In this document: one piece after another, positions 1 through 10,825 of the stretch | Layout: each line of letters opens with the position of its first letter | Position numbering within the stretch: the stretch's first letter is position 1 | Origin: Bipolaris cookei | Lineage: Eukaryota; Ascomycota; Dothideomycetes; Pleosporales; Pleosporaceae | Direction: 5' to 3' | NCBI GenBank assembly: GCA_002286855.1 | Contig: NRSV01000097.1 | Coordinates: 1 to 64,000 of the forward strand | DNA: 64,000 nucleotides | The notes under the pieces: generated by a model | What the model saw: the letters and a program-made list of their open reading frames with translations, nothing else | Told to the model about the DNA's origin: nothing | Database searches by the model: none | Program-made: the position numbers and the translations under genes

Positions 1-282
1 ACCTCCGTGGACGAAACAACCTCCGGGCCATCCTGAGTAAGCCACAGCTAGCCACCAAAGCCATCCAGTTTGTAGAACAAGCGCAGATCCTTGGGCAAGT
101 GGGGATCAGAGATGAGTAGACGACGCCGAGCGCTGGGGGGAGACTGTAGGTACAGCGGACGCGACAGACGAGGGATGAAGTGGGGCGGCGCGGATCAACG
201 TCCGCACCGCGTCCGCTGTCTGCCACGCCTGTCACTCCGGGCATAGCTGCGCAGCACGCGGCTGAAACCGAGTAGGAGTCAA

Positions 283-317
<35 letters not shown>

Positions 318-319
318 AT
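1..319 (+). mobile_element. Possible 3' end of a LINE-like (non-LTR) retrotransposon
   Basis: An open frame enters from the left edge (first full codon at 3-5) and ends at TAG 117-119. It encodes about 38 residues, including LRAILSKPQLATKAIQFVEQ, which resembles the tail that follows RNase H in fungal LINE-type polyproteins. About 160 bp of GC-rich sequence follow, then a tandem (AATA)n tract at 281-319. A short coding tail, a 3' UTR and a simple-repeat tail on one strand is the layout of a LINE 3' end. The protein match is from memory and short, so this could also be the end of an unrelated gene beside a microsatellite. Confidence 0.4.
281..319 (+). repeat. (AATA)n tandem repeat, about 10 units
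   Basis: A perfect tetranucleotide array running to 319. It may be the 3' tail of the possible retroelement on its left, or a plain microsatellite. Confidence 0.95.
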
Positions 320-1199
320 CATGTAGCTGCGGAGTCGACATTGCACTAGCCGCATTGAGAAGGTGCTTCAATCTCAGGTACCGACCAGGGTGGCAATCAT
401 GCATGAACGAGCGCGCGACAATCGCCACAAGGCTGGTGGTGACTTCCTACCCGTGTAGTAACACTCAGAAGCTTAAATGAGTCGATTTATTATCTCAACA
501 GTGTCTCAGGGATCGAGCGCCATACTGTGTAGCATAGGCTTGGGTTCTAGCATAATAGAGGGCTTGGCTGTGCACGACGTGCAGGCATTAACGACGGCGT
601 AATTTTTGTATCTTAAAGTAAAGAAGTATACTAATATAGGCTAAGAAACTATTGCTAGAAGATTGTAGATTAGTCACACGCGATTGGAAGGTTATAATTG
701 CTTGATCTCAAAGTACCTGGTGTTCGTCTCGCGATGGGGTGCGTCTCGTGACTTAGGGATGGACGTTAGTTACGTTAACTGCAAAACTCATATCAGGCAG
801 CGCCATTATAGTAACTATGTCTCTCAGTGTCTCAACAGCTAATTTCCAGGGCTTGGGTATGCCACACGTACAAACACGTATAGTCTCCTAAAACAAACCT
901 AGGAGTAGAAGAGGGCAGCCAGAGTCATGTAGGTCATGCACGTCACGGTGTCTTTGTTGTTTATTGTTAACGCGTCGAGCGTGAACTTTTTCTTATCTCA
1001 TTTGCATACAAGCATCTGGGAGGCGGATTTTTTGTATTTGCACTAGTTACGTACTTGAAGACGCTCGCCACCTAACACACTTGTTTGCTACACCTATCTC
1101 ACGACGGGGATGTAACGGCATCGGTGCGCGCGGTAGGTTCTGATCCCCCTCTTCGTACCCACATCCTTCTTCATCCGGATGCACGTCCTCTTTTGGTAC
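320..1199. other. No gene seen; AT-rich spacer
   Basis: No open frame of useful length and no recognisable protein on either strand. The part around 590-690 is notably AT-rich with many TA steps, which would suit old RIP-mutated repeat DNA, but nothing identifies it. Confidence 0.6.
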
Positions 1200-2576
1200 T
1201 CACATCTCCTTGACCTGGATCGGCTGCAGCTCATAACCCATATAGTGTTCGTCAACAGGATTCATATCGCTGATGCAACGTGTGTATACTCTGATTCGGA
1301 CGTTATGGTTGCGAGCCTTTTGGATCAACTCCTTGAACAGCGGCTTCTGTTTGTGAAGGAGAGGACGAATAGGAGTGTTTGGCATCAGGTCAAAGTCAAA
1401 GGTGAGACGTAATTCGCGCAGCTTTGGGGTGAATTTCATGTCGAAACACGAATTCTTAGTATAAGACTGGGTCATGGAACGCATTTTTTTGGTAGGCCGC
1501 TGATCTCCAAGCGCTTAACATTAGGCGGCACTGCTGAAGCAAGGTTGCCAAGCGTAAGACCATGGCAGGAGCTGTAGATGTGGTACAGATGGACACAGAG
1601 ACGTAACTCCCAAAAACTAGCATAGGCTGGCCTCGAGCGCAATGTCGGGGTTGTCGTCTTCACTGAAGTACTGGTAGTCAAGTATGAAAGTGTGCAGCTT
1701 CGGGAAATGCTCGCTGAGGTTTGTAGTGAGTATGCGGTAGTCAAATTGAAGGTCCCAATGCTGCTCTTTGAGAGGAATTGCTCCAATTTGGCTTAGCTTG
1801 ATAGATCCCAGGAGCGTCTGAAGTGGTTTGGAGGCATCATGCTCGCTGATGAAGAGAGTTTATAGGCTCTGGGGGCCTGTGTATGATGTCGCAGGTGTCA
1901 AGATTTCCGATGGCTTGTCCCCGCCGTAGATCTCCAAGTGTTTCAATCCAGGCACGATTGGAACATTGCCGTCCGTATGCAGAGGATGCATAGAAAGTCC
2001 CTCCAGCTTCGCGAGTGTTCGAGCGTCCTCATGCATGGCGTTGTAGCGCAATTTCCTATACACTAGTTTTGCAATAGTGAGATTTGTGGCAAGATCAGAC
2101 ATATTCAAGTATGCCTCCTGTAGGTTCCTGCGTCTGACAATGATATGTGCTAACAAGCCAATTACTTGCGACTGAATAGAAGTCTCATACCAACGCTTGC
2201 GACACTCGACACCATACTTCCCTATTGCTGTCGCGTTTTCGTGAAGGGGCGAAACACCTGGAAATATCTCGTGCAACCACCGTTTAACTTGGTCCCAGTC
2301 GGCTGATGGCACGGGGCTGATGGCACAACGCAGTTGAGTGGTATCGATGTATAAATTCTTCACACCGTCGGAGAATCCAGGAGACTGAGCAACGTGGCAG
2401 GCAAGTTGGTACGCTTGATCAGCGTCTTGGTATGTGATGTGGGGGTGTTCCCGCAAGCTGATTTGACTCGAAATGACTGTTGCCCGGCATATTCGCTCGA
2501 GGAATGCTTTGTCAGGCGGATCGAGGTTATCGACAATCTGCATGTACAGCTCTAAAGGAAGACTGCAGAAGCTCAT
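1200..2576 (-). pseudogene. Broken F-box-like protein gene
   Basis: The frame starts at ATG 2576 with an F-box-like N-terminus (SLPLELYMQIVDNLDPPDKA) and runs 238 codons to TAA at 1860-1862. The same frame continues past the stop with clear coding sequence (KPLQTLLGSIKLSQIGAIPL) until TAG at 1617-1619. Coding then resumes one frame over (VPPNVKRLEISGLPK), and shifts back at a seven-T run (1484-1490) into a final stretch (FTPKLRELRLTFDFDLMPNT) ending at 1200. No GT-AG pair explains the breaks. So the locus has one nonsense codon and two frameshifts in about 1.38 kb. CAA to TAA is the transition RIP favours, but the ancestral codon is unknown. An intact copy would be an F-box protein with LRR-like C-terminal repeats, a substrate adaptor of SCF ubiquitin ligases. 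The homopolymer shift could be a sequencing error; the TAA could not. Confidence 0.72.
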
Positions 2577-2804
2577 GGCAGGGAATCTTTCTGCTAAAAG
2601 TTAGCTGCCAGCATTCAAACAACACGTAAACTTCGCGATATACAAAGTAACTTACAGCGCGAGGATTGTTTGAAATGAACAACGGTGAGCAAACAAAGGC
2701 AGCAGGCAAAAGCAGGAGCAGGAACGTGACGGCACTATCGGGGCGAGATCGTAGTGTGCGATGGCGTAGGTTTGATTGTCTAATCTAGTAATTAGGATAG
2801 AGTA

Positions 2805-4454
2805 CTATTCTTCTAAATTATCGCTATCTTCTATATCCTCTAATTCTACTTGGCAGGTGCGAGAGTTATGTCCAATTTGGCTGCAACGTCCGCAGCGCCG
2901 TTCACTGCGCCGTCTCTTCGCAGACGTTGCACCGTCATTACAGCTACCACCCTCTGCCTCAGCGATCTGATCAGCTATCTGACCAACTGTCTGGGATCCC
3001 TTTGTCTTTACATAGCGCCGTTTGCGAGTTTTCCGCTTTGTTGCTTCTTCAATTGTAACCTCAAGGCGATGGATTGTTTCTCACATTAACATCATTTCAT
3101 GAGCTATCTGCTGGGCTCCCTTACTTAACTGCCGCACCTGCTCGTCGAGAGAACTTGTAGGAGACCCTTGCTGGATTTACGCTGCGGTTTCGAACAAGCG
3201 TAGCCTGCACCTCCATTTTGCGCGCTTTGGACCGCATCTTCGGGTCCCAGGTGTTACTGTCTTGCGCTCGTGAAGTTGGCCTACCTAGCACAACGTCAAG
3301 CTGTGATAAAACAACGTGATAATCGTGTGCTCTGAGTCCAGCGCCTCGAAACCCTCTGCAGATGCTTTCTGGTGTCATAGCCTTATAATAGGCCTTTTTG
3401 ATTTGCTGGTAAGAAGGTTTCTTTACTGATATGGTAGATGCGATTACGTGCCAAGACCGAGATAGCGTCGCCATACGCGCGCTTCAACGGCGAGAAGCAG
3501 CCCACATCAAGAGACTGTAAGAGGCACGACGAGTGGGAAGGCATGCAGATGAGGACTATCTTCTTCTCTTCGCAGATATGTCGGAAATCTAACTGAGCAG
3601 TAGCTCTCGTGGCCGTCAATAATGAGCAGCCTATGCGTCCCCACAGGGCGGGCATGGGAATCGAAGTGACGGAGCCAGCCAAGCGCTAGATTGTTATTCA
3701 TCCAGCCGGCAGGACTAACTTGAATCATCCAGTCGCGTGGCAGATATTCTGTGAACCAGGTGGAGATCAGAACCTTGCTTGCAAAGATGAGAAAGGCTGG
3801 GATACGCTTCCTTGTTGCGCCAATGCCTTGTATCAGCGTAACTCACTCACGACTGCCTGGCTGAATCTTTTTTGATTTCCCTTGTTTGTCTGAGCCTGTG
3901 ATAACTGGCTGTGATAAAATCTTGCCCATGACAAAGTCAGTCTCATCAAAGTTGTAGATATCTTCATTCACAATATCATACTTCGCCTTTGTATTCTGAA
4001 CTAGGTCGAACCAGCTCTTAATAAGCGCTGGGTCTTCACAGGCAGCTCGCTGGCGATCATATGAACGGCTTCGGCGCATACGCAGCTCAGGACTGCGCTG
4101 GACAAACCTATCGACCCGGTTCTTGCTAACCTCTTTTCCGCAACGCTCTCAGAACAGTATATTAGCCAGATCTCGCAAATCATCTCTCCCACAGGGTAGT
4201 CCTCACTCAGCCTCAACTATTACACGCCGAGTAATCCCATCCTTTTCTAGTTTTGTTAGACGCTTGCAGTTTGGCTCACAGTCGTGTCGACAGTGCTTTC
4301 CGTCGCGTCGTCGACGTATCGTCGTTTTAGGGATGTTGTAAACCTTTTCAACCTGCCGAATACTTTGATTTTGGTTCTGAGTGAGCTCAGAGACTGCTAT
4401 TTGCACTTCAGCTTTAGTATAACTCTTCTGGGGTTGTGGTTGTTGAGACATCAC
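2805..4454 (-). mobile_element. Relic of a Fot1/pogo-type DNA transposon (transposase broken)
   Basis: A transposase-length region of about 550 codons is recognisable. Order: N-terminal psq-type helix-turn-helix (SIRQVEKVYNIPKTTIRRR), DNA-binding region with QRAACEDP, then the catalytic DDE_1 block with its three Asp motifs (YNFDETDFVMG, LLIIDGHESY, LLQSLDVGCFSPLKRAY), and a C-terminal zinc knuckle (RCGRCSQIGHNSRTC). It ends at TAG 2805-2807. The frame is cut by four in-frame TGA codons (4203-4205, 4149-4151, 3843-3845, 3081-3083) and three frameshifts (near 3590, 3405 and 3165). The TGA codons sit where family members usually have Trp or Arg, so TGG to TGA or CGA to TGA fits RIP. I did not find convincing terminal inverted repeats. 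The element ends must lie between 2577-2804 and 4455-4700. Not mobile by itself. Confidence 0.88.
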
Positions 4455-4797
4455 GCGATGTTGTGGTAAAGGTAGGGCGCGGTAGTAAAGTGGGCCGCTC
4501 GGTGGTGAAACACATTATACTGTTTAGTTACTTAATTCCGTAGCTACTATCGTGAGCCGACAAGTCTCGTATCGGTGTTTGCCTCCTGCTCGGCTCACTG
4601 AGTCGAAACAGGGCACTCTCAGCCGATCTCGCTTCCGACGCTGCACTGCGAACAAGAGCTACATCATGTTTTTTGCCCGTCAAGCTCGACATTGAGATGG
4701 TATTTGAATGCACGAATGGTACCGCTCCAGACACAAATCTCTACATCTTGGAGAAATAAGTGCAAGCAAGCTCAATTCAACACACGTAGTTACTACT
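4455..4797. other. Spacer between transposon relic and MFS gene
   Basis: Should hold the 5' end of the transposon relic and the promoter of the MFS gene. I see no clear TATA box or inverted repeat. The MFS frame is open up to an in-frame ATG at 4708, which could be an alternative start. Confidence 0.5.
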
Positions 4798-6588
4798 ATG
4801 GCACAACCACTAGATACAGTGCGATCTGGCAGTCCGCTAATGGAACTGAGAGCAAGCATCGACTCAGTAACCACACACGCCAAGACTGAACCTACGTCAC
4901 CACCGGATCGTGACCTTGAAGACACACACTCAAACACCGAAGATGGAGGTCAGCCAGCAAGAGACCTCGAAGCCACGGCGAATGCAATGTCAAAAGTCGA
5001 GACTCAGACCAAACCATTCTCAACCTTTACTCATGGTCAAAAGCTCGGCATCGTCATGGCAGCTGCCACCGCAGCCTTCTTCTCGCCTTTGACGGCGTCA
5101 GTCTACCTGCCAGTACTGCCCGTCATAGCCAAGGAGTTCAGTGTCTCATATTCTGCTGTTAACCTGACGGTTACAACTTACATGGTCAGTTCACCCACTA
5201 TTCTTTAGATACATATTCTCCGAAGTGTTAAAGTCTGCTAACTAACCGATAAAAAGATATTTCAAGGCCTCACCCCAATGTTCGTTGGCGCCTATGCTGA
5301 CTCAGCAGGTCGACGGCCAGCCTACATGTTCTGCTTCGTCGTTTACATGACAGCCAATATCGGGTGCGCCCTCGCGCCTAACTACCCGGCGCTGCTCGTG
5401 CTGCGGATATTACAATCCGCAGGCTCCAGCACGACTGTGGCCCTGGCACAGGGCGTCGTGTCCGACATCATCACGTCCGCCGAACGCGGCAGATACGTGA
5501 GCTACATGTCGACGCCAATCTTGCTCGGGCCCTCTTTGGGTCCTGTTCTGGGCGGCACACTCGCACAGTATCTCGGGTGGCGGTGGGTTTTCTGGATCCT
5601 GACCATCATGTGCGGGGCATTGGCTGTTGCTTTCGTGGTGTGGATGCCCGAAACATGTCGCGGAATTGTGGGTGACGGATCTGTTCGGCCTAGGCACCTT
5701 GTCCACAGGTCGCTTTGGCAGGTCGGCAAGGACGTGCTGGCAATCAGATCGAGCCGCAGACAAAAACAGGCGCAAATCAGTGGACAGGGTGAAGAGCACT
5801 CAGTTGCTGGGCCATCGTCTCCCGAGCAGCAAGCCGTCACCAAGCACAAATTCAAGGCCACACGCGCTCTGATGCTGCTCCTGCGGCCCAACATGGCCTT
5901 CCTGCTGCTCTACAGCAGCCTCATCTTCGCCAACTTTTACTGCATCATGACCTCGATCCCCGCCCAGTTCACTTCAATCTACCACCTGACCGACCTCCAG
6001 ACCGGGCTCATCTACCTCCCGGTCGGCCTAGGCACGATAGTAGGCTCACAGGTTGCTGGGCGCAGCCTGGACTGGAACTTCCGGCGGCACTGCGACCTGC
6101 TCAGCCTTCCCTATGAGCGCAAGAGGCAACGTGACCTCTCTTCGTTCCCGATCGAGCGTGTACGTCTCGAGGTTGGCGTTCCTGCCCTCGTCCTGGGTAC
6201 CTGCGTGGTCCTGGTCTGGGGCTGGGTTCTCCACGCTCGGACGCACCTCGCCGTTCCTTGCGTGATGCTGTTTCTTGCGGGCCTAGGGTTGGCTGGGTTC
6301 AGCAACGTCGTCAGCACGCTCATTGTGGACATGAACCCTACGGCCGCGAGTGCGGCGACTGCGAGTAATAACTTCACGCGCTGCTTAGTGGGTGCTGGCG
6401 CGAGTGCCGCCATTCAGCCTATGATTGACGGCGTGGGTAGTGGATGGGCTTTCACAATTCTTGCGGCAATTAGTATGGTTGCGTCTCCGGTGACTCTTTG
6501 GACGTTGTTGAAGAAGGGCATGGGTTGGCGGAAAGAGTTGGCGGAGAAGAGGAAGCAGCGGGCTGAGGCGTTGGAGAGGACGAAATGA
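4798..6588 (+). CDS. MFS transporter, DHA1 (QDR-like) drug:H+ antiporter family
   Basis: Exons 4798-5184 and 5257-6588; the 72-bp intron 5185-5256 joins in phase 0 (TTYM then IFQGL). Product 572 aa. A hydrophilic N-terminus of about 80 residues precedes the first membrane segment (ASVYLPVLPVIAKEFSVS). The motif A region is GAYADSAGRRPAY, motif C is GPSLGPVLGG, and PETCRGIVGDGS follows the sixth helix, as in Qdr-type transporters. A central cytoplasmic loop (about residues 310-370) separates the two six-helix halves. Likely a plasma-membrane exporter of toxic or secondary compounds; the substrate cannot be read from sequence. ATG 4798 was preferred over in-frame ATG 4708 because the extra 30 residues look like leader sequence. 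It converges with the Zn2Cys6 regulator gene downstream. Confidence 0.87.
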
Positions 6589-7568
6589 GAAGAGAGTGGC
6601 CAGGAGAATTAAGAAAAAAGGTCTTGAACCGCGACGCACACAAACCAAACCAACATTTGCATGCAATTTTAAGCGTAAGTCATAAGCTAGAGCGCAGGTG
6701 AACCAAAGAAATGTTCAGATTCACATCCAAGCCTGTCCTGTCTGCCGCCTGCTTAGCCTGCATCAATCTTTGTGCTGTCGAGACTCTGCTTGTTGTTCTC
6801 GACATTTTGCCCAAACACTTACATAAATTTCATGATTTCCCGCAACACGCTCCTTCGGTCCCGGTGGGATATATCGCAATCCCCCACAATAGGTCAATGC
6901 TTGGCCAAGCCACGGATGAACTTCCCCATTCTCTGAATAGCATGCAGCATCCTAGCCCCCAGATCCAACAAACTTTATTGCGGGCCGATCCGTCTTACGA
7001 TACCGAGGCTGCTGACTGAAGGGTTAACAACGTCATGAAGGTGTCAATCTGGTCTAGCTCAGAATAGAATTCCCCGCCCCACCTGTCTGCCTTGACCAGT
7101 CAGATGCAGTCAGATGCACGTAGGTAAGCGTCGCGACATTAAAGATCCAGCAATCTCACTTGCTTACATGGAGCAAAGACAGTCGAGCAACGTCGACGTC
7201 AACAGCTTCGTTCGGCCATGGCACCCATTGTGTGAGTTCCCACCGGCACCTAAGTGGGCTATGAAACATTCAGTGGTTCATCTGCTTTGTTTTCCTTGCA
7301 GCTGTCCAGTTTGGCGATTATCTCTATTTTGATGGCTGAAGAGAGACTCAGACATCTCAGAGAAATGTTGAGATCCGACAGACATGTTGATATCGCGGCT
7401 GTAATAAGAAATCACTCGTGATAAGTATTCTAATATCGCAAAACCTGTCTCGGAAGCCACACTGGTCAATGACATGGCTGTATGCATCTCTGATGGTGAG
7501 TTCTTCGGTGGTGCTGTACCGTTAGACTTTGGCGAATGGTTGGATTCACCGCTCTTGAAGAGGTTGGC
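6589..7568. other. Convergent intergenic region, no supported gene
   Basis: Lies between the 3' ends of the MFS and transcription-factor genes. A 102-codon frame at 6711-7019 has no recognisable similarity and no coding features I trust. Confidence 0.5.
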
Positions 7569-10137
7569 TTACGGATTCTGAATATCAAACCCCCAGCTGA
7601 AGTCGTCGAGAAATCCCCAGTCAGTTCCAAGCAGAGAGTCTGTATCTATAGTTCCAGCAGAAGGGAGAGAGAGCTCCGTCTCGCCTGGCAGCACCGCTGC
7701 GCCACCAACATTCACTGGCATACTGGTGTGGTGCTGTTGCTGTGACTGAAAACGCTGCTGGTCCTGCTGGGCCGCTTGAAACCTAGTAGGACCACCGTCA
7801 GGACCAGTTGACACACCCTGGCACATGTTGTTGACAGGACCACTAGTTCCGGTAGAACTTGTCGATGGCGCCTGCTGCATGTGACCATCATCCTTGCCCG
7901 CACAGACCTGCGTTCCCAGGTTCTGCGTCTGAGGCTGTGGCGTATACGGTCCCATATGCACGGGGCCGTGCTTGCTTTTCCAGCGAATCATAAAATCCCA
8001 CCCTAGGGCTGCTACCATGCGCTGGCGGAACGTCTCGACGATTATAGGCTCATAGTCTAGACTAGCTCCAGCCGAAGCAGCTTGGTCGCTATTGTTATTG
8101 TTCTCATTATCATTACCCGTTGCTGCATTAAAAGGATTGGCAGCAGCGGCGGCGGCGGCGAAGTACGGTGCGCTTGTCGCGTCCCACAGCTCAACGCACC
8201 GTGCGAGCCGCCACGCCAGATCCCCTTTGACAGCTGAGATGCGGCGTGAGACTGTGGTTGTGTGAGCGGATAACTTGGCGGCTTCTTCGGGGACGACGAT
8301 CTGCAGGTGTCTCAGAGGCAGATCGGAGCGGATGATGCGGAAGATGACGATGATGGCATTTGCAATGGGGCGGACGGTGTAGTGCGGGAAGTAGCGCAGG
8401 AGATTTGTCGTCTCGTCGAGGTCCATTGCTCTGGTGATGACGGTTGACGCCGTAGTGTAGCATCGCAGGGTGTCAGCTTCGATGGAGGGAAACAGATTCT
8501 CTGGATCGCTGGGCGAGCTGGCGGTGGTGAATGATTGAGTGTTTTGGATTGGTATGGGGAGGAAATAATACATCTGAACCTCGAGGAGAACAAATAGAGT
8601 GTGGAGGGATAATACTGGATCTGCATGCCGTAAATAGTCAGATACATGGCACTGCGAAAGGACAAAAAAAGAGATGAGTACTAAGAAACAAGATTGCTTA
8701 CCCGTGTGTCTAGCGGTGATTCGTGCTAGAGCTGTGGCCCATTCATCCTCGAACATGCGGACCAACTCACGTGGTACTCCGTTGGACTCTTCAAGAGAAG
8801 AGCCTAGTGTCTTATTAACTCGGTCCATGAAGACCTGGCATTCGAGTTGTACGCGAAAGCTGACGGGTAGAATACTACACTCATCATAGATCATGTTCAT
8901 CGTGGCCTTGTTCATTGGAGCCGTGCATGGGAGGCCAAGGTTGGTTGATAATCTGCCAAGGTTAGTCAGCTAAAAAGAGTCTCATTGGCAACGCAGACTT
9001 GGAATTCGCCTTCTATTCAAGATACTAGACGCTGCCCATGTGACAGCAGCTTCGCTATTGGATGAAATGGTGGCGAGAGTAACATGGCTGTACTCCAGGT
9101 GTCTGCCGGAAGCCGTGTGGAAGCCGAGCAGCAGGCACGAGTTGATGGCAATGCCACTCAGCCAGTAGGCCGGATCATTGATGAAACGGATACCCGGGTA
9201 CAAACCCCAGGCTGCGACTAGGAGTATGGCGTGTAGTTGGGTGAGAGGCTGAGGCACCTTGGTGACAGCGACATCAGTCTCGTGCTTGATGTGCTCTGTG
9301 AGAAGGCGGATCGTGGCAGAGTTGGTGTGTGTGGGCTGACGGCGGCAAGCGATGAGGACAATGACCCAGAAAATAAAGAGGCTTGTGTCATAACACTTGT
9401 TTGGGTCATTTTGGCTGAGGATGGGGAAGTGGGGGTGGAAATGGCGAAAGTAGCTGCATGCCATCATTAGTTCTGTTCACAGCAACGCAACATGACGAGA
9501 CATGCGTACATGTTGAAATGCTCATCAATGTTCGGTCCAGTAAAGGGCTGTGAGTTGAGTGCTCTGTGTAGGCTGGGTACTGCCGTCGAGCTGACTCGTC
9601 CGTCGTCATTGTCGTCGTCGACAACGACGACGACAGCGTTGTCCCGATGGCGACTATCGTGCTCTGATGCAGCGGCAGAGAAAGCCGGGGTAACACTGGG
9701 CGATGAAGCCTCGTTGGCGCCCTGTACTCTCGGTGACCAGGTGCTTGGACTCGAGGGTGTGTGGAGTGCCGGCTGTTTAGTAGTATTGCCGCTGTCCACC
9801 ACCACTACCGTCTCCTTGATGTCCTGCACCTCGCGGGCAAGCTGGTCGAGTTGGCTGTCGAGGTGCCATGTCAGTTGATGAGACCACACCTAACATGGAC
9901 AAAGTATTCTTTACACAAGAAAGGAACTAACCTCTTGCGTGTGACGCGGCGGCATGTGGGATTGACGACACATGGGAGGTTGAGCTTGATGCAGCGCTGG
10001 CATGGCCGGTCGGCGATGGAGCTGGGGTTGCAGCGCACCTTGGAGGTACGGCAGTGGGTGCAGGCCGCGTTGCGCGACATGCGCGTGCGCCGGCCGGACG
10101 AGCTGCTTGCTCCCTCTGCCATGGCCACCGCTGTCAT
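7569..10137 (-). CDS. Zn(II)2Cys6 transcription factor with fungal-specific TF domain
   Basis: Exons (minus strand): 10137-9932, 9854-9510, 9453-9010, 8952-7569; about 792 aa. The Zn2Cys6 cluster is CTHCRTSKVRC followed by RPCQRCIKLNLPC (Cys 26, 29, 36, 46, 49, 56). A linker-dimerisation stretch (QLDQLAREVQDIKETV) begins right after the first intron, whose splice uses a CTGAC branch site. The middle holds the fungal_trans domain: FNIYFRHFHPHFPIL is created across intron 9454-9509. Intron 8953-9009 fits the frame only with a GC donor (AAG|GCGAAT). A further 50-nt GTAAG...CGCAG stretch at about 8647-8696 looks like an intron, but removing it breaks the frame; I left it in. The C-terminus is Gln-rich and ends in an acidic-aromatic tail (DWGFLDDFSWGFDI), possibly an activation segment. 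The gene is divergent from the isochorismatase-fold gene and convergent with the MFS gene, so it may regulate one of them. Confidence 0.85.
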
Positions 10138-10825
10138 TCACTGAGTCGAAGCTGGATGTCAGTATGCGTGCGCACATGGATGTGTTTACAAGAGGTGTCG
10201 TCGGCCGACAGCTTCTCGGCTCGGCTGACGGCTGAGCTGATGTGGGCTCTGACTACTCTACACTGAATGCCGGCATCCAACAGCAAAGCCTCTGGGGACT
10301 TACGCCCAATGATGCAAGGCATGTATACATACTGTTCTAAATATGTTCATGAGAATGACCCTCGCGTTCAGATACATGCATTATCTATGTCTGCCCTTCT
10401 AACGCATGCGTGCTCTCCCACATACATATATGTATAATTGACCACATTCATCATTTCCAGATACCCAACCAGCAGCATCGCCGCCAAGAGATCAAGCATC
10501 GTCACCTGGCTCCGCTGCACATGCCAGATAATCTCTTTATCCGTTGAATATTCACCATGACCCTACGTAAACCCGGGGGCTAAGCGCACCATGATCGCCA
10601 ACTACCCATCAGCCGAGTCGGCTCCGAACATTGCACCCCAAACTCCGCCCTTAACTCCATCATGTCGTGCCTCACCAGAGGACACTGTGCAAATAAAACA
10701 CGCTACTACACCCCTTGATTTATCTTCAATTGCTTTTCTCATGTCTTCATAATCTCACACGTACCCACAATACCATCAGTCCACAGTGTTTGTGCCACAT
10801 CATTTTCCACTAAGCACTTTCCATC
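10138..10825. promoter_or_regulatory. Divergent promoter region (TF / isochorismatase-fold gene)
   Basis: 688 bp between two divergent start codons. It contains a CCAAT pentamer near 10306 and an AT-rich tatatatgtataatt stretch near 10423-10438 that could serve as a TATA element. No CDS is seen. Whether the regulator binds here is unknown. Confidence 0.4.

Noticed and set aside
2577..4700. Terminal inverted repeats of the Fot1/pogo relic
   Set aside because: I compared flanks 2690-2804 and 4455-4600 by eye in inverted orientation and found no match long enough to claim.
6711..7019. 102-codon frame between the MFS and TF genes
   Set aside because: A weakly hydrophobic start but no clear signal peptide, no Cys pattern and no family; likely chance in a 3' flank.
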